Assembly: GCF_000010305.1 (NCBI RefSeq)
Contig: NC_012489.1
Coordinates: 2,425,646 to 2,489,645 of the forward strand
DNA from: Gemmatimonas aurantiaca T-27
GTDB taxonomy: Bacteria; Gemmatimonadota; Gemmatimonadetes; Gemmatimonadales; Gemmatimonadaceae
DNA length: 64,000 bases
Reading direction: 5' to 3'
In this document: positions 7,532 through 16,516 of the stretch, piece by piece
How positions within the stretch are numbered: the first letter of the stretch is position 1
How the letters are laid out: each line of letters opens with the position of its first letter
The notes under the pieces: model-generated
What the model saw: only the letters and a program-made list of their open reading frames with translations
Told to the model about the DNA's origin: nothing
Databases searched by the model: none
Made by a program: the position numbers and the translations under genes

Positions 7532-10500
7532 TCAGTATCCGATGTTGACGCGCATGATGAAGAAGCTCGGCGGAGCGATCGTCTGGAACTCGCTCGGCGC
7601 GTCCGACGCGTTGTTCGTCGCCGTCGTGTTGAAGCCCGATTCCGGATCGCTACCGCGATACTTCGTCCACAACGCCAGGTTACGCGCGGTCAGGATGAGC
7701 GACAGCGAGCGGCCACGAATGAGCTTGCGCGTCACTTCCGGCGAGAAGGTGTACTGGGCTGACGCTTCACGCAGACGGACAAACGAACCTGGCTGGAAGA
7801 AGCCATCGAGCGTGCGCTGCGAATGTTCGTTGGCCGCGATGTTCATGGCCTGCTCTTCGAACGATGCACCCGTGTTCAGACGGCCGTTGCAGTTCGGGCG
7901 CGTGCAGCGAATGCGCTCCGTGTTGTTGTACCAGCGGCTGCCGCTGCGCCAGTCGAGCATGGTCTGCAGGCGGAGCTTGCGGTTGAACAGGTCGATGCCG
8001 TTCGTGAGCGTGGTGTTGTAGCGCGGCGTGGCATAACCACGGAAGATCGTGTCGTTGGCCACGAACACTTCGTTGCGCGCTGCGTCCGCGTAATACGTGA
8101 GCAGTCCGTCGCCGTTCTTGTCTTCCCAGCCGGTGATCGGCGCAGCCCAGAGGCCCTGCACCGGGTAACCCGCCACCGTGCGCGAGCTCGTGCCGATCTG
8201 CGGCGGCGTGTTGCCGAGCGACACAACCTTGTTGTCGTTACCCGCCACAGCAAGGTTGATGTCCCAGCCCAACGCATTCTTCTGCACGAGCTGCGCCGTG
8301 ATGCCGAGTTCCATACCGGCATTCTTCACGGAGCCCAGGTTGCGATACTGGTTCGCCACCGTGCCGTAGGACGGCGGCAGCACGGCCTGGATGAGCGCGT
8401 CGGTCGTGATCTTGCTGTAGTACGTGTAGTCGAAGGTCACACGCGACCCGAAGAGCTGGGCTTCGAAGCCCATTTCGTGTTCCGCCGACCGTTCCGGCTT
8501 GAGGTCCGGGTTGCCCAGCGCCGCCTGTTCGATGATCGGCTCGTCCACGCCATTGAGGTTCGTGGTACCTGCCGAGTAGTATCGCGGGGCATCATTCGGG
8601 CCTGGCTGCACGCCCGACTGACCGTACGCGTACCGGAGACGCATGGAGTTCACAAACGACGGTGCCTTCCACCAGTCCTCTTCCGAAACCAGGTAGGACA
8701 TGGAGGCCTTCGGATACAGAATGCTCTGGAAGTTCGTGCCAAACGCCGAGTTCTGGTCGGAGCGCACCGCGGCCGTCAGGAACAGGCGATCCTGCCACGC
8801 CAGCGACTGTTCGATGAAAGCACCGAATGTGCGCTGATCGGTGGTCGCTTCGCTCACCGTGAGGATCTTGCCGGCGTCCACCGTGATGCCACCAGGGGCA
8901 AGCTGCTGGGAACCGGTGTTGGCACGCGTGTTCTTGTAGCCGATGTACTGCGCGCCAACCGTGGTCTTCTGCTGGAAGCCCAGGAAGCCATACTGCGCGG
9001 TGGCGCCCACGTCAGCCGACAGCGTGTTGATCTGCCGACGGACAAGACCACGGGCACCCAACCGGGTGGTCGCCGAGAGCGGCGGACCTTCACCACGACG
9101 CAGCAGGTTTTCGTTGTTCTCGCCACTCCAGTCGTTACCGATCGTAGCGCGGGTCGACAGCCAGCTCGTCGGGCGGTAGTTGGCCTGGCTCGACCAGATA
9201 AAGCGATTCACTTCCTGGGCCGTGAGCTCCTGCCACATCAAACCCGGCGTCCAGCCGCGATAGCCGTTGAGCGGCACACCGGGCAGGCCGGACACCGTAC
9301 CGTTGTTGCGCGTACCCGGACCACCAAACACGTGGGAGCCCAAGCCGGCCGTGGCGTTCGATTCCAGCGAATAGCGCTGATTGATGTTCATGAAGCTGCC
9401 CGTCATACCGATATCGAGCTTCGGCGAGAACGTGGCATTCACATTCGACCGCAGGGACCGCTTCCCCAACTGATTGGGACGATCCGTCCAGCGATAGATC
9501 TTCGAACCTTCCGCGTTCATGCGGTTGCGTTCGAACTCCGGCAGTTCGAGCACGCCGACTTCGAGTTCATCCTCGCCAGACATGAAATAGCGCACCGACT
9601 CCGAGCCGCCGGCCACCTGCAGGCCGATCTGGCGGCGGTTGCCAGTGCCTACGGGGGTCAGGTCCTTTTCGTCGAAGATGTTCAGCGTGCTGACCGAGTC
9701 CACGGAGCACTGGCCCAGGCCCACGCGCTGCAGATTGCAGAAGTCGCGCGCCGACACCGTCTGGCCGGTACGCTTGCCCCACAGGGAGTAGGCGGTCGGG
9801 TACCAGTTCTTGTCGAACACCGTGCCGTTTTCGCCGTAGATCGTCCACCGGGGCGCACCCGCACGTCCCTTCTTGGTGGTCACCAGGATCACGCCGTTGG
9901 CGGCGTCGGTGCCGTACAGCGTGGCCGCCGACGGGCCCTTCACGATCTCGATGCTTTCGATTTCTTCCGGGTTGAGGTCACCCGTGCGGCTCGGATTGTT
10001 GCCGCCTGTGGTGGTGCCCGAACCAGTCGCCGTGGTGAAGCTGCCACGATCGCTGGTCATGCGAACACCATCGATGATCCAGATCGGCTCGTTGGACAAG
10101 CTCACCGAGTTGGTGCCACGCACACGGATGCGCGCGCCGGTACCGGTCTGTGAACCGCTGGTCACCTGTACGCCAGGCGCGCGGGAGTTGAGCAGATCGC
10201 TCACGTTGCTGACCGCGGCCGCTTCCGTGACCTTCGATGCGTCGATGTTCGCTGTGGCATTGCCGATTTCCACGCGACGCTGTTCACCTGTGGCCGTCGT
10301 CACGACGGCCGCGAGGTTCACGGCAGCCGTCGCGAGGGCGACGTCCACCGTCGCGACCTGTCCAGCCGCGATCGTGACGCGACGCGACAGTTCCGTATAC
10401 CCCACGCGCAGGACACGAATGGTGTGCTCACCAGCCGGCAGATTCCGCAAGGCCAGTTTGCCTTCCGTCGACGTCTGACCACCGAACGAGGTTCCGACCA

Positions 10501-10654
10501 CGAACACTCGTGCAGCTTCGACCGGCCGCTGATTGGCCGCATCGGTCACCGTGACGGACAGAGAACCGACCGACGACTGTTGGGCCTGTGCCGGCGCACC
10601 GGCCAAAGCCAACAGTCCCGCGAGCGCCAACACTGGGCGCCAGGAGTGGAGCAT
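7532..10654 (-). CDS. SusC/RagA-family TonB-linked outer-membrane protein
   Basis: This is the TonB-dependent channel partner of the SusD lipoprotein. The ATG at 10654 is preferred because a strong Shine-Dalgarno (TGAGGAGA) sits 8-9 nt before it and a signal peptide follows at once (ending APAQAQQ); a longer reading to 10705 lacks both. The ~1040-residue product has a carboxypeptidase-regulatory-like beta-sandwich (about 30-110), then the plug domain (RVRGTNSVSLSNEPIWIIDG, then VKGPSAATLYGTDAANGVIL), then the barrel ending in FFIMRVNIGY with a terminal aromatic. The presence of both the sandwich and the SusC-type plug separates it from simple siderophore receptors. A divergent 294-bp region separates it from the flavin operon. 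Confidence 0.93.
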   Translation of the reverse strand: MLHSWRPVLALAGLLALAGAPAQAQQSSVGSLSVTVTDAANQRPVEAARVFVVGTSFGGQTSTEGKLALRNLPAGEHTIRVLRVGYTELSRRVTIAAGQVATVDVALATAAVNLAAVVTTATGEQRRVEIGNATANIDASKVTEAAAVSNVSDLLNSRAPGVQVTSGSQTGTGARIRVRGTNSVSLSNEPIWIIDGVRMTSDRGSFTTATGSGTTTGGNNPSRTGDLNPEEIESIEIVKGPSAATLYGTDAANGVILVTTKKGRAGAPRWTIYGENGTVFDKNWYPTAYSLWGKRTGQTVSARDFCNLQRVGLGQCSVDSVSTLNIFDEKDLTPVGTGNRRQIGLQVAGGSESVRYFMSGEDELEVGVLELPEFERNRMNAEGSKIYRWTDRPNQLGKRSLRSNVNATFSPKLDIGMTGSFMNINQRYSLESNATAGLGSHVFGGPGTRNNGTVSGLPGVPLNGYRGWTPGLMWQELTAQEVNRFIWSSQANYRPTSWLSTRATIGNDWSGENNENLLRRGEGPPLSATTRLGARGLVRRQINTLSADVGATAQYGFLGFQQKTTVGAQYIGYKNTRANTGSQQLAPGGITVDAGKILTVSEATTDQRTFGAFIEQSLAWQDRLFLTAAVRSDQNSAFGTNFQSILYPKASMSYLVSEEDWWKAPSFVNSMRLRYAYGQSGVQPGPNDAPRYYSAGTTNLNGVDEPIIEQAALGNPDLKPERSAEHEMGFEAQLFGSRVTFDYTYYSKITTDALIQAVLPPSYGTVANQYRNLGSVKNAGMELGITAQLVQKNALGWDINLAVAGNDNKVVSLGNTPPQIGTSSRTVAGYPVQGLWAAPITGWEDKNGDGLLTYYADAARNEVFVANDTIFRGYATPRYNTTLTNGIDLFNRKLRLQTMLDWRSGSRWYNNTERIRCTRPNCNGRLNTGASFEEQAMNIAANEHSQRTLDGFFQPGSFVRLREASAQYTFSPEVTRKLIRGRSLSLILTARNLALWTKYRGSDPESGFNTTATNNASDAPSEFQTIAPPSFFIMRVNIGY

Positions 10655-10948
10655 AGAGCGTATCTCCTCAGGATGAAAAGAGGTGCGCTGAGGCCCCGAC
10701 ACCACGCCCGGGTCTCACCGTCACCATGCAGCGACGAGCATTGACCAGCGCGACATTAGCCCTGCAGTACGACAACCACCATCACCAACCGATCGTCCCG
10801 CGACCGTCCATATCGAATCCGTACAGTTCGTCGGACTCTCCCCGTCCGTTCGGGGTACTGGCACACCGGATACGCGCTGGACACGAACACCGGGCGCGGC
10901 TCGCACGTAGAGCGAAGAGAGAACGACCTGCCCCCTTTCCATCCCGCC

Positions 10949-11905
10949 GTGTCCCACGCTGACCGTCCACCTGCGCGACACACCAACAACAGGCCATCCC
11001 CGCGGGCCGTCACTGGTCCAACACCACGCCTCCTGGCGCTGGGATCAGCCGCCGTGCTTTCCGTCTATGCCGCCGGGTTCAACCGGACCCGCGCCATCGC
11101 CGAATCGCTCGACGCACAGGACACGGCGCGCCGCCGACCAATTGCCAGTGCACCGCTGCAACACGGCGACGCCGGCACGGTCGTCCCAGCAGCAGCGAAT
11201 ACGGCGCCACGACCGGACAGCCCCCAGTCCATCGGTCCCGAAGACATCACGGGACAGCCCCAGGCCACGCGACAGACCGCTTCCGGCACATCCAACAGTC
11301 CACGTGCCGACTCCGTCGCCGGCAAGAAACAGCTCGATGAAACGCTCAGCCGTGAGGTACCAGCCGAACGTACGGATATGGTAACACAAACGTTCGGTGC
11401 TGAGACATCCCTGCAGAAAGCGCCAACGGTAGTGGCCGGGACCAGCGTCCGACAGGAGTCATCCCTGGGACAAGCCGCACTCACCGCGCCCACCAGAATC
11501 GTCGCGGTCAATCCCTCCATCATTGCCGCGCCCAGCGCGCCGGCCCCGGTGCCGGCGCCCCCGGCAGCCAAGCCGGTCGCCACCGCGGCCCCCAAGGCCG
11601 CAGCGCCAGCCGCCAAAGCGGCCGATTCCGTACCGGCGCCGGCCGGCTGGCAGGACGGGACTTATATCGGCTACGGGGCTTCGCGGCACGGCGATGTGGA
11701 GTCCACCGTGATGGTCGAAAAAGGCAAGATCGTCGCCGCGGCCATCAGCCGGTGCCTCACGCAATACTCCTGCTCGTGGATTGCCCACCTGCAACAGCAG
11801 GTCGTGACGCGCCAGAGCCCCGACGTGGACAATGTCTCCGGGGCCACCCACAGTGCCAACGCGTTCTACTATTCCGTGATCGACGCGCTCAACAAGGCCA
11901 AGTGA
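10949..11905 (+). CDS. Membrane-anchored FMN-binding domain protein
   Basis: The 318-residue protein has a basic N-terminus, one hydrophobic segment (about 27-45, LLALGSAAVLSVYAAGF), a long Ala/Pro-rich linker (about 60-225) and a C-terminal FMN-binding domain (about 227-318) of the NqrC/RnfG type. It ends with the flavinylation motif DNVSGATHSANAF, where Thr ~300 in SGAT is the expected site of covalent FMN. Arginines before the hydrophobic segment predict that the FMN domain faces outward. The ApbE gene that would attach the FMN starts 8 nt downstream, followed by an RnfD/NqrB-like membrane protein. A role as a one-electron carrier is therefore likely (inference). It is the first gene of a six-gene operon. 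Confidence 0.85.
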   Translation: MSHADRPPARHTNNRPSPRAVTGPTPRLLALGSAAVLSVYAAGFNRTRAIAESLDAQDTARRRPIASAPLQHGDAGTVVPAAANTAPRPDSPQSIGPEDITGQPQATRQTASGTSNSPRADSVAGKKQLDETLSREVPAERTDMVTQTFGAETSLQKAPTVVAGTSVRQESSLGQAALTAPTRIVAVNPSIIAAPSAPAPVPAPPAAKPVATAAPKAAAPAAKAADSVPAPAGWQDGTYIGYGASRHGDVESTVMVEKGKIVAAAISRCLTQYSCSWIAHLQQQVVTRQSPDVDNVSGATHSANAFYYSVIDALNKAK

Positions 11906-11912
11906 AGCGCGC

Positions 11913-12779
11913 GTGACGGAGCTCGTCGAACATGCGGTATCGGCCATGGGCACGGTGGTGTCCATTCAGTTGGTCGGTGATGACGGCCCCACGCTGCTCG
12001 AACGCGCCAAAGAGGCCATGCTGTGGGTGGGTGAAGTCGAACGCACCTGCTCACGCTTCGACGCCACCAGCGAACTCTCCCGGCTCACCACACAACACGG
12101 GCAGGCCGTTCCGGTGAGCGCGATGCTCGGCCAGCTTCTGGCGCTGGCCTGCGCCACGGCGGCCGCATCCGACGGGGCGTTCGATCCGACCGTGGGCAGT
12201 GTTCCCGCCGCCCGATGGCAGGATATCGCCATCGATGATGTGCGCGGCACCGTCACACTCCATCGGCCGATGCGGCTCGATCTGGGCGCGATCGCCAAAG
12301 GGTTTGCCGTGGACCTGCTCGCCCGCGCGCTCGCCGATCTGCCCCACGTGGCCATCAATGCCGGAGGAGACCTCTATTGCCGTGGCCACAATCTGCGCGG
12401 TGAACCGTGGTCGGTTGGCATTCGCGACCCGTTCTCAGACGGGGGCCTGTTGTTGCAACTCGCCGTAGACGGACTGTCCGTGTGCACCAGCGGGTCATAT
12501 GAACGCCGGCTGCCCGATGGTGGCCACCATCTGATCGATCCCGCCCTCGGCAAGTCATCGCGTGGCCTCGTGAGTTGCACGGTGGTGTGCGAAGGCACCG
12601 CCGTCGCCGACGGTCTGGCGACCGCGGCGTTCATCATGGGCGCAGAACGGGGCACATCGTTTCTGGCCGATCAGCAAGTCGACGCGCTGCTCGTAGATGA
12701 AGGGGGCCGTTGGCACACCGTGCATGCTGGTGCCCGCGTCCGCTTTCCCGATCAGGGCCCCGCCCTGCCCTCCGCATGA
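11913..12779 (+). CDS. apbE: FAD:protein FMN transferase
   Basis: ApbE transfers FMN from FAD to a Thr or Ser in SGAT-type motifs. The 288-residue product carries the family hallmarks: MGTVVSIQL near the start, FDPTVG (about 90), LDLGAIAKGFAVD (about 128), NAGGDLY (about 150), SGSYERR (about 192) and HHLIDPALGK (about 203), then DGLATAAFIMG. The start is GTG, 7 nt after the upstream stop. Most Gram-negative ApbE proteins carry a lipoprotein or Sec signal; none is visible here, and the frame upstream offers no alternative start with one. The neighbouring FMN-binding protein is the obvious substrate. Confidence 0.92.
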   Translation: MTELVEHAVSAMGTVVSIQLVGDDGPTLLERAKEAMLWVGEVERTCSRFDATSELSRLTTQHGQAVPVSAMLGQLLALACATAAASDGAFDPTVGSVPAARWQDIAIDDVRGTVTLHRPMRLDLGAIAKGFAVDLLARALADLPHVAINAGGDLYCRGHNLRGEPWSVGIRDPFSDGGLLLQLAVDGLSVCTSGSYERRLPDGGHHLIDPALGKSSRGLVSCTVVCEGTAVADGLATAAFIMGAERGTSFLADQQVDALLVDEGGRWHTVHAGARVRFPDQGPALPSA

Positions 12780-12792
12780 CTTTCCCCACCCC

Positions 12793-13644
12793 GTGACGAG
12801 CCACCTGCGCGCCGATTGGCCTCATCTTTTTCGCTGGTTGCGATCGCCCAAAGGGCTGTTCACCGGTGTGCTGTTGGTCCTGAGTGTGCCAGCCGTGTTG
12901 CATGCAGGCTGGGCATTGGTCTGGCCCTCCTTGCTCGCCGCCATCGTGACCGCAGCGTTATGCGATCTGCCGCTGCTGCGATGGCGCGACGACTCGTGGA
13001 GTGTTCCCGATGGTGCCATGCTCACCGGATGGCTGGTGGCGCTGGTCTTGAGCCCACACCAACCGTGGTATGTGGCTGCCGCCGCGTCGGCCATCGGCAT
13101 CGGTGCCAAACACGCCCTACGTGTCAAACGGGCCAATGTGCTGAATCCGGCCGCCGCCGGCGTGGTCGCCACCTACTTCCTGTTCGGCTCCGGCCAGAGC
13201 TGGTGGGGCGCACTGCCGGAAATGCCCACACCGTGGATCGCGCTCCTGCTGATCACCGGCGTCTTCATGACCTGGCGTCTGCACAAGGCACCGCTCGCAC
13301 TCAGCTTTCTCGGAGTGTACTACCTGATTGCGACCGGGCTCGCCTTCGTGGGCGAACCGGCACGTGTGGTCGCGCTCTACCGGGCTCCCGACGTCCACAT
13401 GGCACTGTTCTTCGCGGGGTTCATGGCCACCGATCCGCCAACCTCTCCGCCACGCTATGGTGACCAATTGAAGTACGGCGCCATCGCCGCCGTGGTCAGC
13501 ATGGTGCTCTACATGACCGTGGGTGCGGTGTATTTCCTGTTGGGCGGCCTGCTGGCGGCCAATCTTTGGGAAGGCTGGCGCAAGTGGCAGCAGGCACGCC
13601 AACATCGACGAGCCACTCCGACAACCTCGGCCATCACGACCTGA
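12793..13644 (+). CDS. RnfD/NqrB-family integral membrane protein
   Basis: RnfD and NqrB are membrane subunits of ion-translocating ferredoxin or quinone oxidoreductases. From the GTG at 12793 (13 nt after apbE) the 283-residue product is almost entirely hydrophobic, with about eight to ten membrane spans. Family motifs include the NPAA segment in KRANVLNPAAAGVVATY and the FMATDPPTSPP loop near the C-terminus. The canonical covalent-FMN motif (SGAT) of RnfD/NqrB is absent, and the protein is shorter than either (about 350-410 residues). It may pass electrons to or from the flavinylated neighbour without carrying FMN itself (inference). No rnfA/B/C/E or nqrA/F genes are present in the window. 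Confidence 0.8.
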   Translation: MTSHLRADWPHLFRWLRSPKGLFTGVLLVLSVPAVLHAGWALVWPSLLAAIVTAALCDLPLLRWRDDSWSVPDGAMLTGWLVALVLSPHQPWYVAAAASAIGIGAKHALRVKRANVLNPAAAGVVATYFLFGSGQSWWGALPEMPTPWIALLLITGVFMTWRLHKAPLALSFLGVYYLIATGLAFVGEPARVVALYRAPDVHMALFFAGFMATDPPTSPPRYGDQLKYGAIAAVVSMVLYMTVGAVYFLLGGLLAANLWEGWRKWQQARQHRRATPTTSAITT

Positions 13645-13646
13645 GC

Positions 13647-14081
13647 ATGGACCAGCCATTGGCGCGCACGGCGTTTGTCCATCACACCACCATCGACACC
13701 CGATGGATGGACAACGATGCGTATGGTCATGTGAACAATGTCGTCTACTACAGTTTCTTCGACACCGCCGTCAATCGCTGGCTGATCGAACGTGGTCTGT
13801 TGGATGTGGAGCACAGTCCGGTGATTGGCCTGGTGGTGGAAACCGGATGCCGCTACTTCGCACCGCTCGCATTTCCCGACCGCATCACGGCGGGGCTGCG
13901 TGTCAGTCGTATTGGCACCTCCAGCGTGCGCTACGAAATCGCGCTCTTTCGCAACGACGACGAAACAGCTTCCGCCGCCGGCCACTTCACGCATGTGTAC
14001 GTCGACCGCGCCACCCGTCGCCCCGCGCCCATTCCAGCGGCCACGCGCGACGCGCTCGCCACCTTGCTGGTCGAGTCATGA
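13647..14081 (+). CDS. Acyl-CoA thioesterase (hotdog, 4HBT family)
   Basis: This 144-residue single-hotdog protein probably hydrolyses acyl-CoA thioesters. The signature DTRWMDNDAYGHVNNVVYYS (about 18-37) contains the catalytic Asp of the 4-hydroxybenzoyl-CoA thioesterase/YbgC class. The motif RYFAPLAFPDRI and a C-terminal strand (FTHVYVD) complete the fold. The ATG at 13647 is 2 nt after the upstream stop. Its last codon overlaps the start of the DUF4159 gene (ATGA), so it is embedded in the flavin operon. Why a thioesterase belongs to a redox operon is unclear; it may only share regulation. Its acyl substrate cannot be assigned. Confidence 0.85.
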   Translation: MDQPLARTAFVHHTTIDTRWMDNDAYGHVNNVVYYSFFDTAVNRWLIERGLLDVEHSPVIGLVVETGCRYFAPLAFPDRITAGLRVSRIGTSSVRYEIALFRNDDETASAAGHFTHVYVDRATRRPAPIPAATRDALATLLVES

Positions 14082-14818
14082 TGCACCGCCGCCCGCTGCG
14101 CGCCTGGTTGTGCGGACTGCTGCTGCTCATCGGCAGCGCCGCCGTCGTGCAATCGCAGCGGTGGGTACGTGTGGAACCCAATGTGCCGTACGACGGGCGT
14201 TTCGCGTTTGTCCGCCTCCGGTACATCGAATACGGACCACCAGGGTGGTCGTACGACTATCCGGCGATGGAACGCAACTTCATGACCATCGTGCAGGACC
14301 TCACCACAATGCGAGTCCATGCCCGTGGCAGCAATGTGCACGACATGGACGACCCACAATTGTCGCGCTATCCCATCGCCTATCTCTCCGAACCCGGGTA
14401 CTGGCGCCCCACCGACAAAGAAGCGGCGGGGCTGCGCACCTGGTTGCAGAAAGGCGGCTTTCTCATCGTCGATGACTTTTACTTCCGGCAATGGGAGAAC
14501 TTCGTGTTCTCCATGCGCCAGGTGCTGCCCGATGCGCAGTTCATCCGCCTCGAGGCATCGCATCCGATTTTCGACGCGTTCTTTCGCATCCCCTCGCTGG
14601 ACGGCATGACGCACCCGGACAATCGGTCGGCGCGGGCCGAGTACTACGGCATCTTCGAAGACAATGATCCGGCCAAGCGCATGCTGGCGATCGTGAACTA
14701 CAACAACGACATTGGCGACTACATGGAGTGGTCCGGACAGGGGTGGTACGCGGTGAATCTCACCAACGACGCCTACAAGTTCGCCACCAACTATCTCGTC
14801 TACGCCCTGACACACTGA
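14078..14818 (+). CDS. DUF4159 exported protein
   Basis: The function is unknown. The 246-residue product has a signal peptide (about 1-26, LCGLLLLIGSAAVVQS) and then the DUF4159 domain, recognisable by RLRYIEYGPPGWSYDYPAMERN near the N-terminus, LSRYPIAYLSEPGYW, and GFLIVDDFYFRQWENF. DUF4159 has a class I glutamine-amidotransferase-like fold without the usual nucleophile. Family members are often near MoxR/Bat-type or membrane-complex genes, but no MoxR or VWA gene is here. The start overlaps the thioesterase stop by 4 nt, and the next gene starts 2 nt after its stop, so all three are cotranslated. It probably acts in the periplasm beside the FMN-binding domain. Confidence 0.8.
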   Translation: MMHRRPLRAWLCGLLLLIGSAAVVQSQRWVRVEPNVPYDGRFAFVRLRYIEYGPPGWSYDYPAMERNFMTIVQDLTTMRVHARGSNVHDMDDPQLSRYPIAYLSEPGYWRPTDKEAAGLRTWLQKGGFLIVDDFYFRQWENFVFSMRQVLPDAQFIRLEASHPIFDAFFRIPSLDGMTHPDNRSARAEYYGIFEDNDPAKRMLAIVNYNNDIGDYMEWSGQGWYAVNLTNDAYKFATNYLVYALTH

Positions 14819-14820
14819 GC

Positions 14821-16491
14821 ATGCCTGCCCCCGTCGCCGAATCCGCAGCCGATATCATCGTCGCCGGTGCGGGTCTGGCCGGACTGGTGGCCGCCGCGGA
14901 AGCCGCTGACGCGGGTCGCCGGGTGCTGTTGCTCGATCAGGAAGCCGAACAGAATCTGGGCGGCCAGGCATTCTGGTCGCTGGGTGGGCTGTTGTTCGTG
15001 AATTCGCCCGAGCAGCGCCGACTGGGCATCCGCGACTCCCACGAGCTCGCACTGCGTGACTGGATGACCACCGCCGGATTTGATCGTGATGAAGACGCCT
15101 GGCCCAGGCGCTGGGCGGAAGCCTATGTGGACTTCGCGGCGGGCGAGAAGCGAGCATGGTTGCATGCGCAGGGCATGCGCTGGTTTCCGATTGTGGGGTG
15201 GGCGGAACGGGGTGGCGCCGGCGCCGCGGCATCGGGCAATAGCGTCCCGCGCTTTCATCTCACATGGGGCACCGGTCCGGGCGTGTTGGAGCCGTTTCTT
15301 CGGCGGGTGCAGGCGCACGTGAACAGTGGACGTATTGCGCTGCGGTTTCGTCATCGCATACGCGGGCTGCACTTCACCGACGGTCGCGTCAGCGGTGTGC
15401 ATGGCGACGTACTGGAGTCCACCACCGTCGCGCGCGGAGAGAGCAGTTCCCGCGTGGTGGTTGCTGACTTCACGCTCAACGCATCGGCGGTGATCATCAC
15501 CTCCGGCGGCATCGGCGGCAATCACGATCTGGTGCGTCGTTACTGGCCCACCGATCGACTTGGCGCGGCGCCGAAGCACATGATCACCGGCGTCCCGGCG
15601 CACGTGGATGGTTTGCTGCAACAGGAAGTGGCGCACGCGGGGGCACAGTTGATCAATCCGGATCGCATGTGGCACTACACCGAAGGCATCCACAACTGGG
15701 CGCCGATCTGGCCACAGCACGCCATCCGCATTCTCCCCGGCCCGAGCAGTCTCTGGCTCGATCCCACCGGCGCACGGCTGCCCTTCCCCAACGTGCCGGG
15801 CTCGGACAGCCTTGGCACCCTGCAGTACATCACCACCAACGGATTTACACACACCTGGTTTCTGCTCAACCGCGCCATCATCAAGCGTGAATTTGCCCTC
15901 TCGGGTAGTGAGCAGAATCCGGACCTCACAGGGCGCAACATCCCACTCGTGCTCAAGCGCCTCGGCAAGTCCCCACCAGGACCTGTGCAGGCGTTCATGG
16001 ACAAGGGCGCGGATTTCGTGGTGCGTGATTCGTTGCGTGCTTTGGTGGACGGTATGAATGCGCTCACGGAGCAGCCGCAGGTGCGCTTCGAGACCGTCGA
16101 ACGGGTCGTGCGCGACCGCGATCTGCAGCTCACGCAGGGCGGTGGCAAAGATCCTCAACTCGCCATCATTCACAGTGCTCGTCGGTATTTCAGCGAACGG
16201 GTGATGCGTATTGCCACGCCTGCCCCGCTGCTCGATCCCGCCAATGGTCCACTCGTCGCCGTGAAGCTGAACATTCTCACGCGCAAATCACTCGGGGGGC
16301 TCGCCACCGATCTCGATGCGCGTGTGCTCAATCAGGACGGCGCGCCCATCCCGGGCCTCTATGCCGCCGGTGAGGTGGCGGGCTTTGGTGGCGGCGGCAT
16401 GCACGGCTATCGCGCGCTCGAAGGCACCTTCTTGGGGGGATGCCTCTTCAGCGGGAGAACCGCCGGCCGGGCGGCCAGCAAGGCGGTCTGA
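14821..16491 (+). CDS. FAD-dependent dehydrogenase (FAD_binding_2, KstD/fumarate-reductase-like)
   Basis: The 556-residue flavoprotein begins with the Rossmann FAD motif IIVAGAGLAGLVAAAEAAD (about 12-30) and the family phrase GGQAFWSLGGLLFV. It ends with the second FAD contact GLYAAGEVAGFGGGGMHGYR and EGTFLGGCLFSG. This places it among the FAD-binding dehydrogenases related to 3-ketosteroid dehydrogenase and fumarate-reductase flavoproteins, which add or remove hydrogen at an activated C-C bond. The substrate is not predictable. No signal or Tat peptide is seen, so it is cytoplasmic. It is the last gene of the operon and could be the electron source or sink for the membrane flavin module (inference). 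Confidence 0.85.
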   Translation: MPAPVAESAADIIVAGAGLAGLVAAAEAADAGRRVLLLDQEAEQNLGGQAFWSLGGLLFVNSPEQRRLGIRDSHELALRDWMTTAGFDRDEDAWPRRWAEAYVDFAAGEKRAWLHAQGMRWFPIVGWAERGGAGAAASGNSVPRFHLTWGTGPGVLEPFLRRVQAHVNSGRIALRFRHRIRGLHFTDGRVSGVHGDVLESTTVARGESSSRVVVADFTLNASAVIITSGGIGGNHDLVRRYWPTDRLGAAPKHMITGVPAHVDGLLQQEVAHAGAQLINPDRMWHYTEGIHNWAPIWPQHAIRILPGPSSLWLDPTGARLPFPNVPGSDSLGTLQYITTNGFTHTWFLLNRAIIKREFALSGSEQNPDLTGRNIPLVLKRLGKSPPGPVQAFMDKGADFVVRDSLRALVDGMNALTEQPQVRFETVERVVRDRDLQLTQGGGKDPQLAIIHSARRYFSERVMRIATPAPLLDPANGPLVAVKLNILTRKSLGGLATDLDARVLNQDGAPIPGLYAAGEVAGFGGGGMHGYRALEGTFLGGCLFSGRTAGRAASKAV

Positions 16492-16516
16492 TCAGGCGCC
16501 GACGGCTGCACATCGC

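Noticed and set aside
7823-10153. 776-codon plus-strand open frame inside the SusC gene
   Set aside because: It is antisense to a well-supported TonB channel, is extremely Arg-rich and has no recognisable domain.
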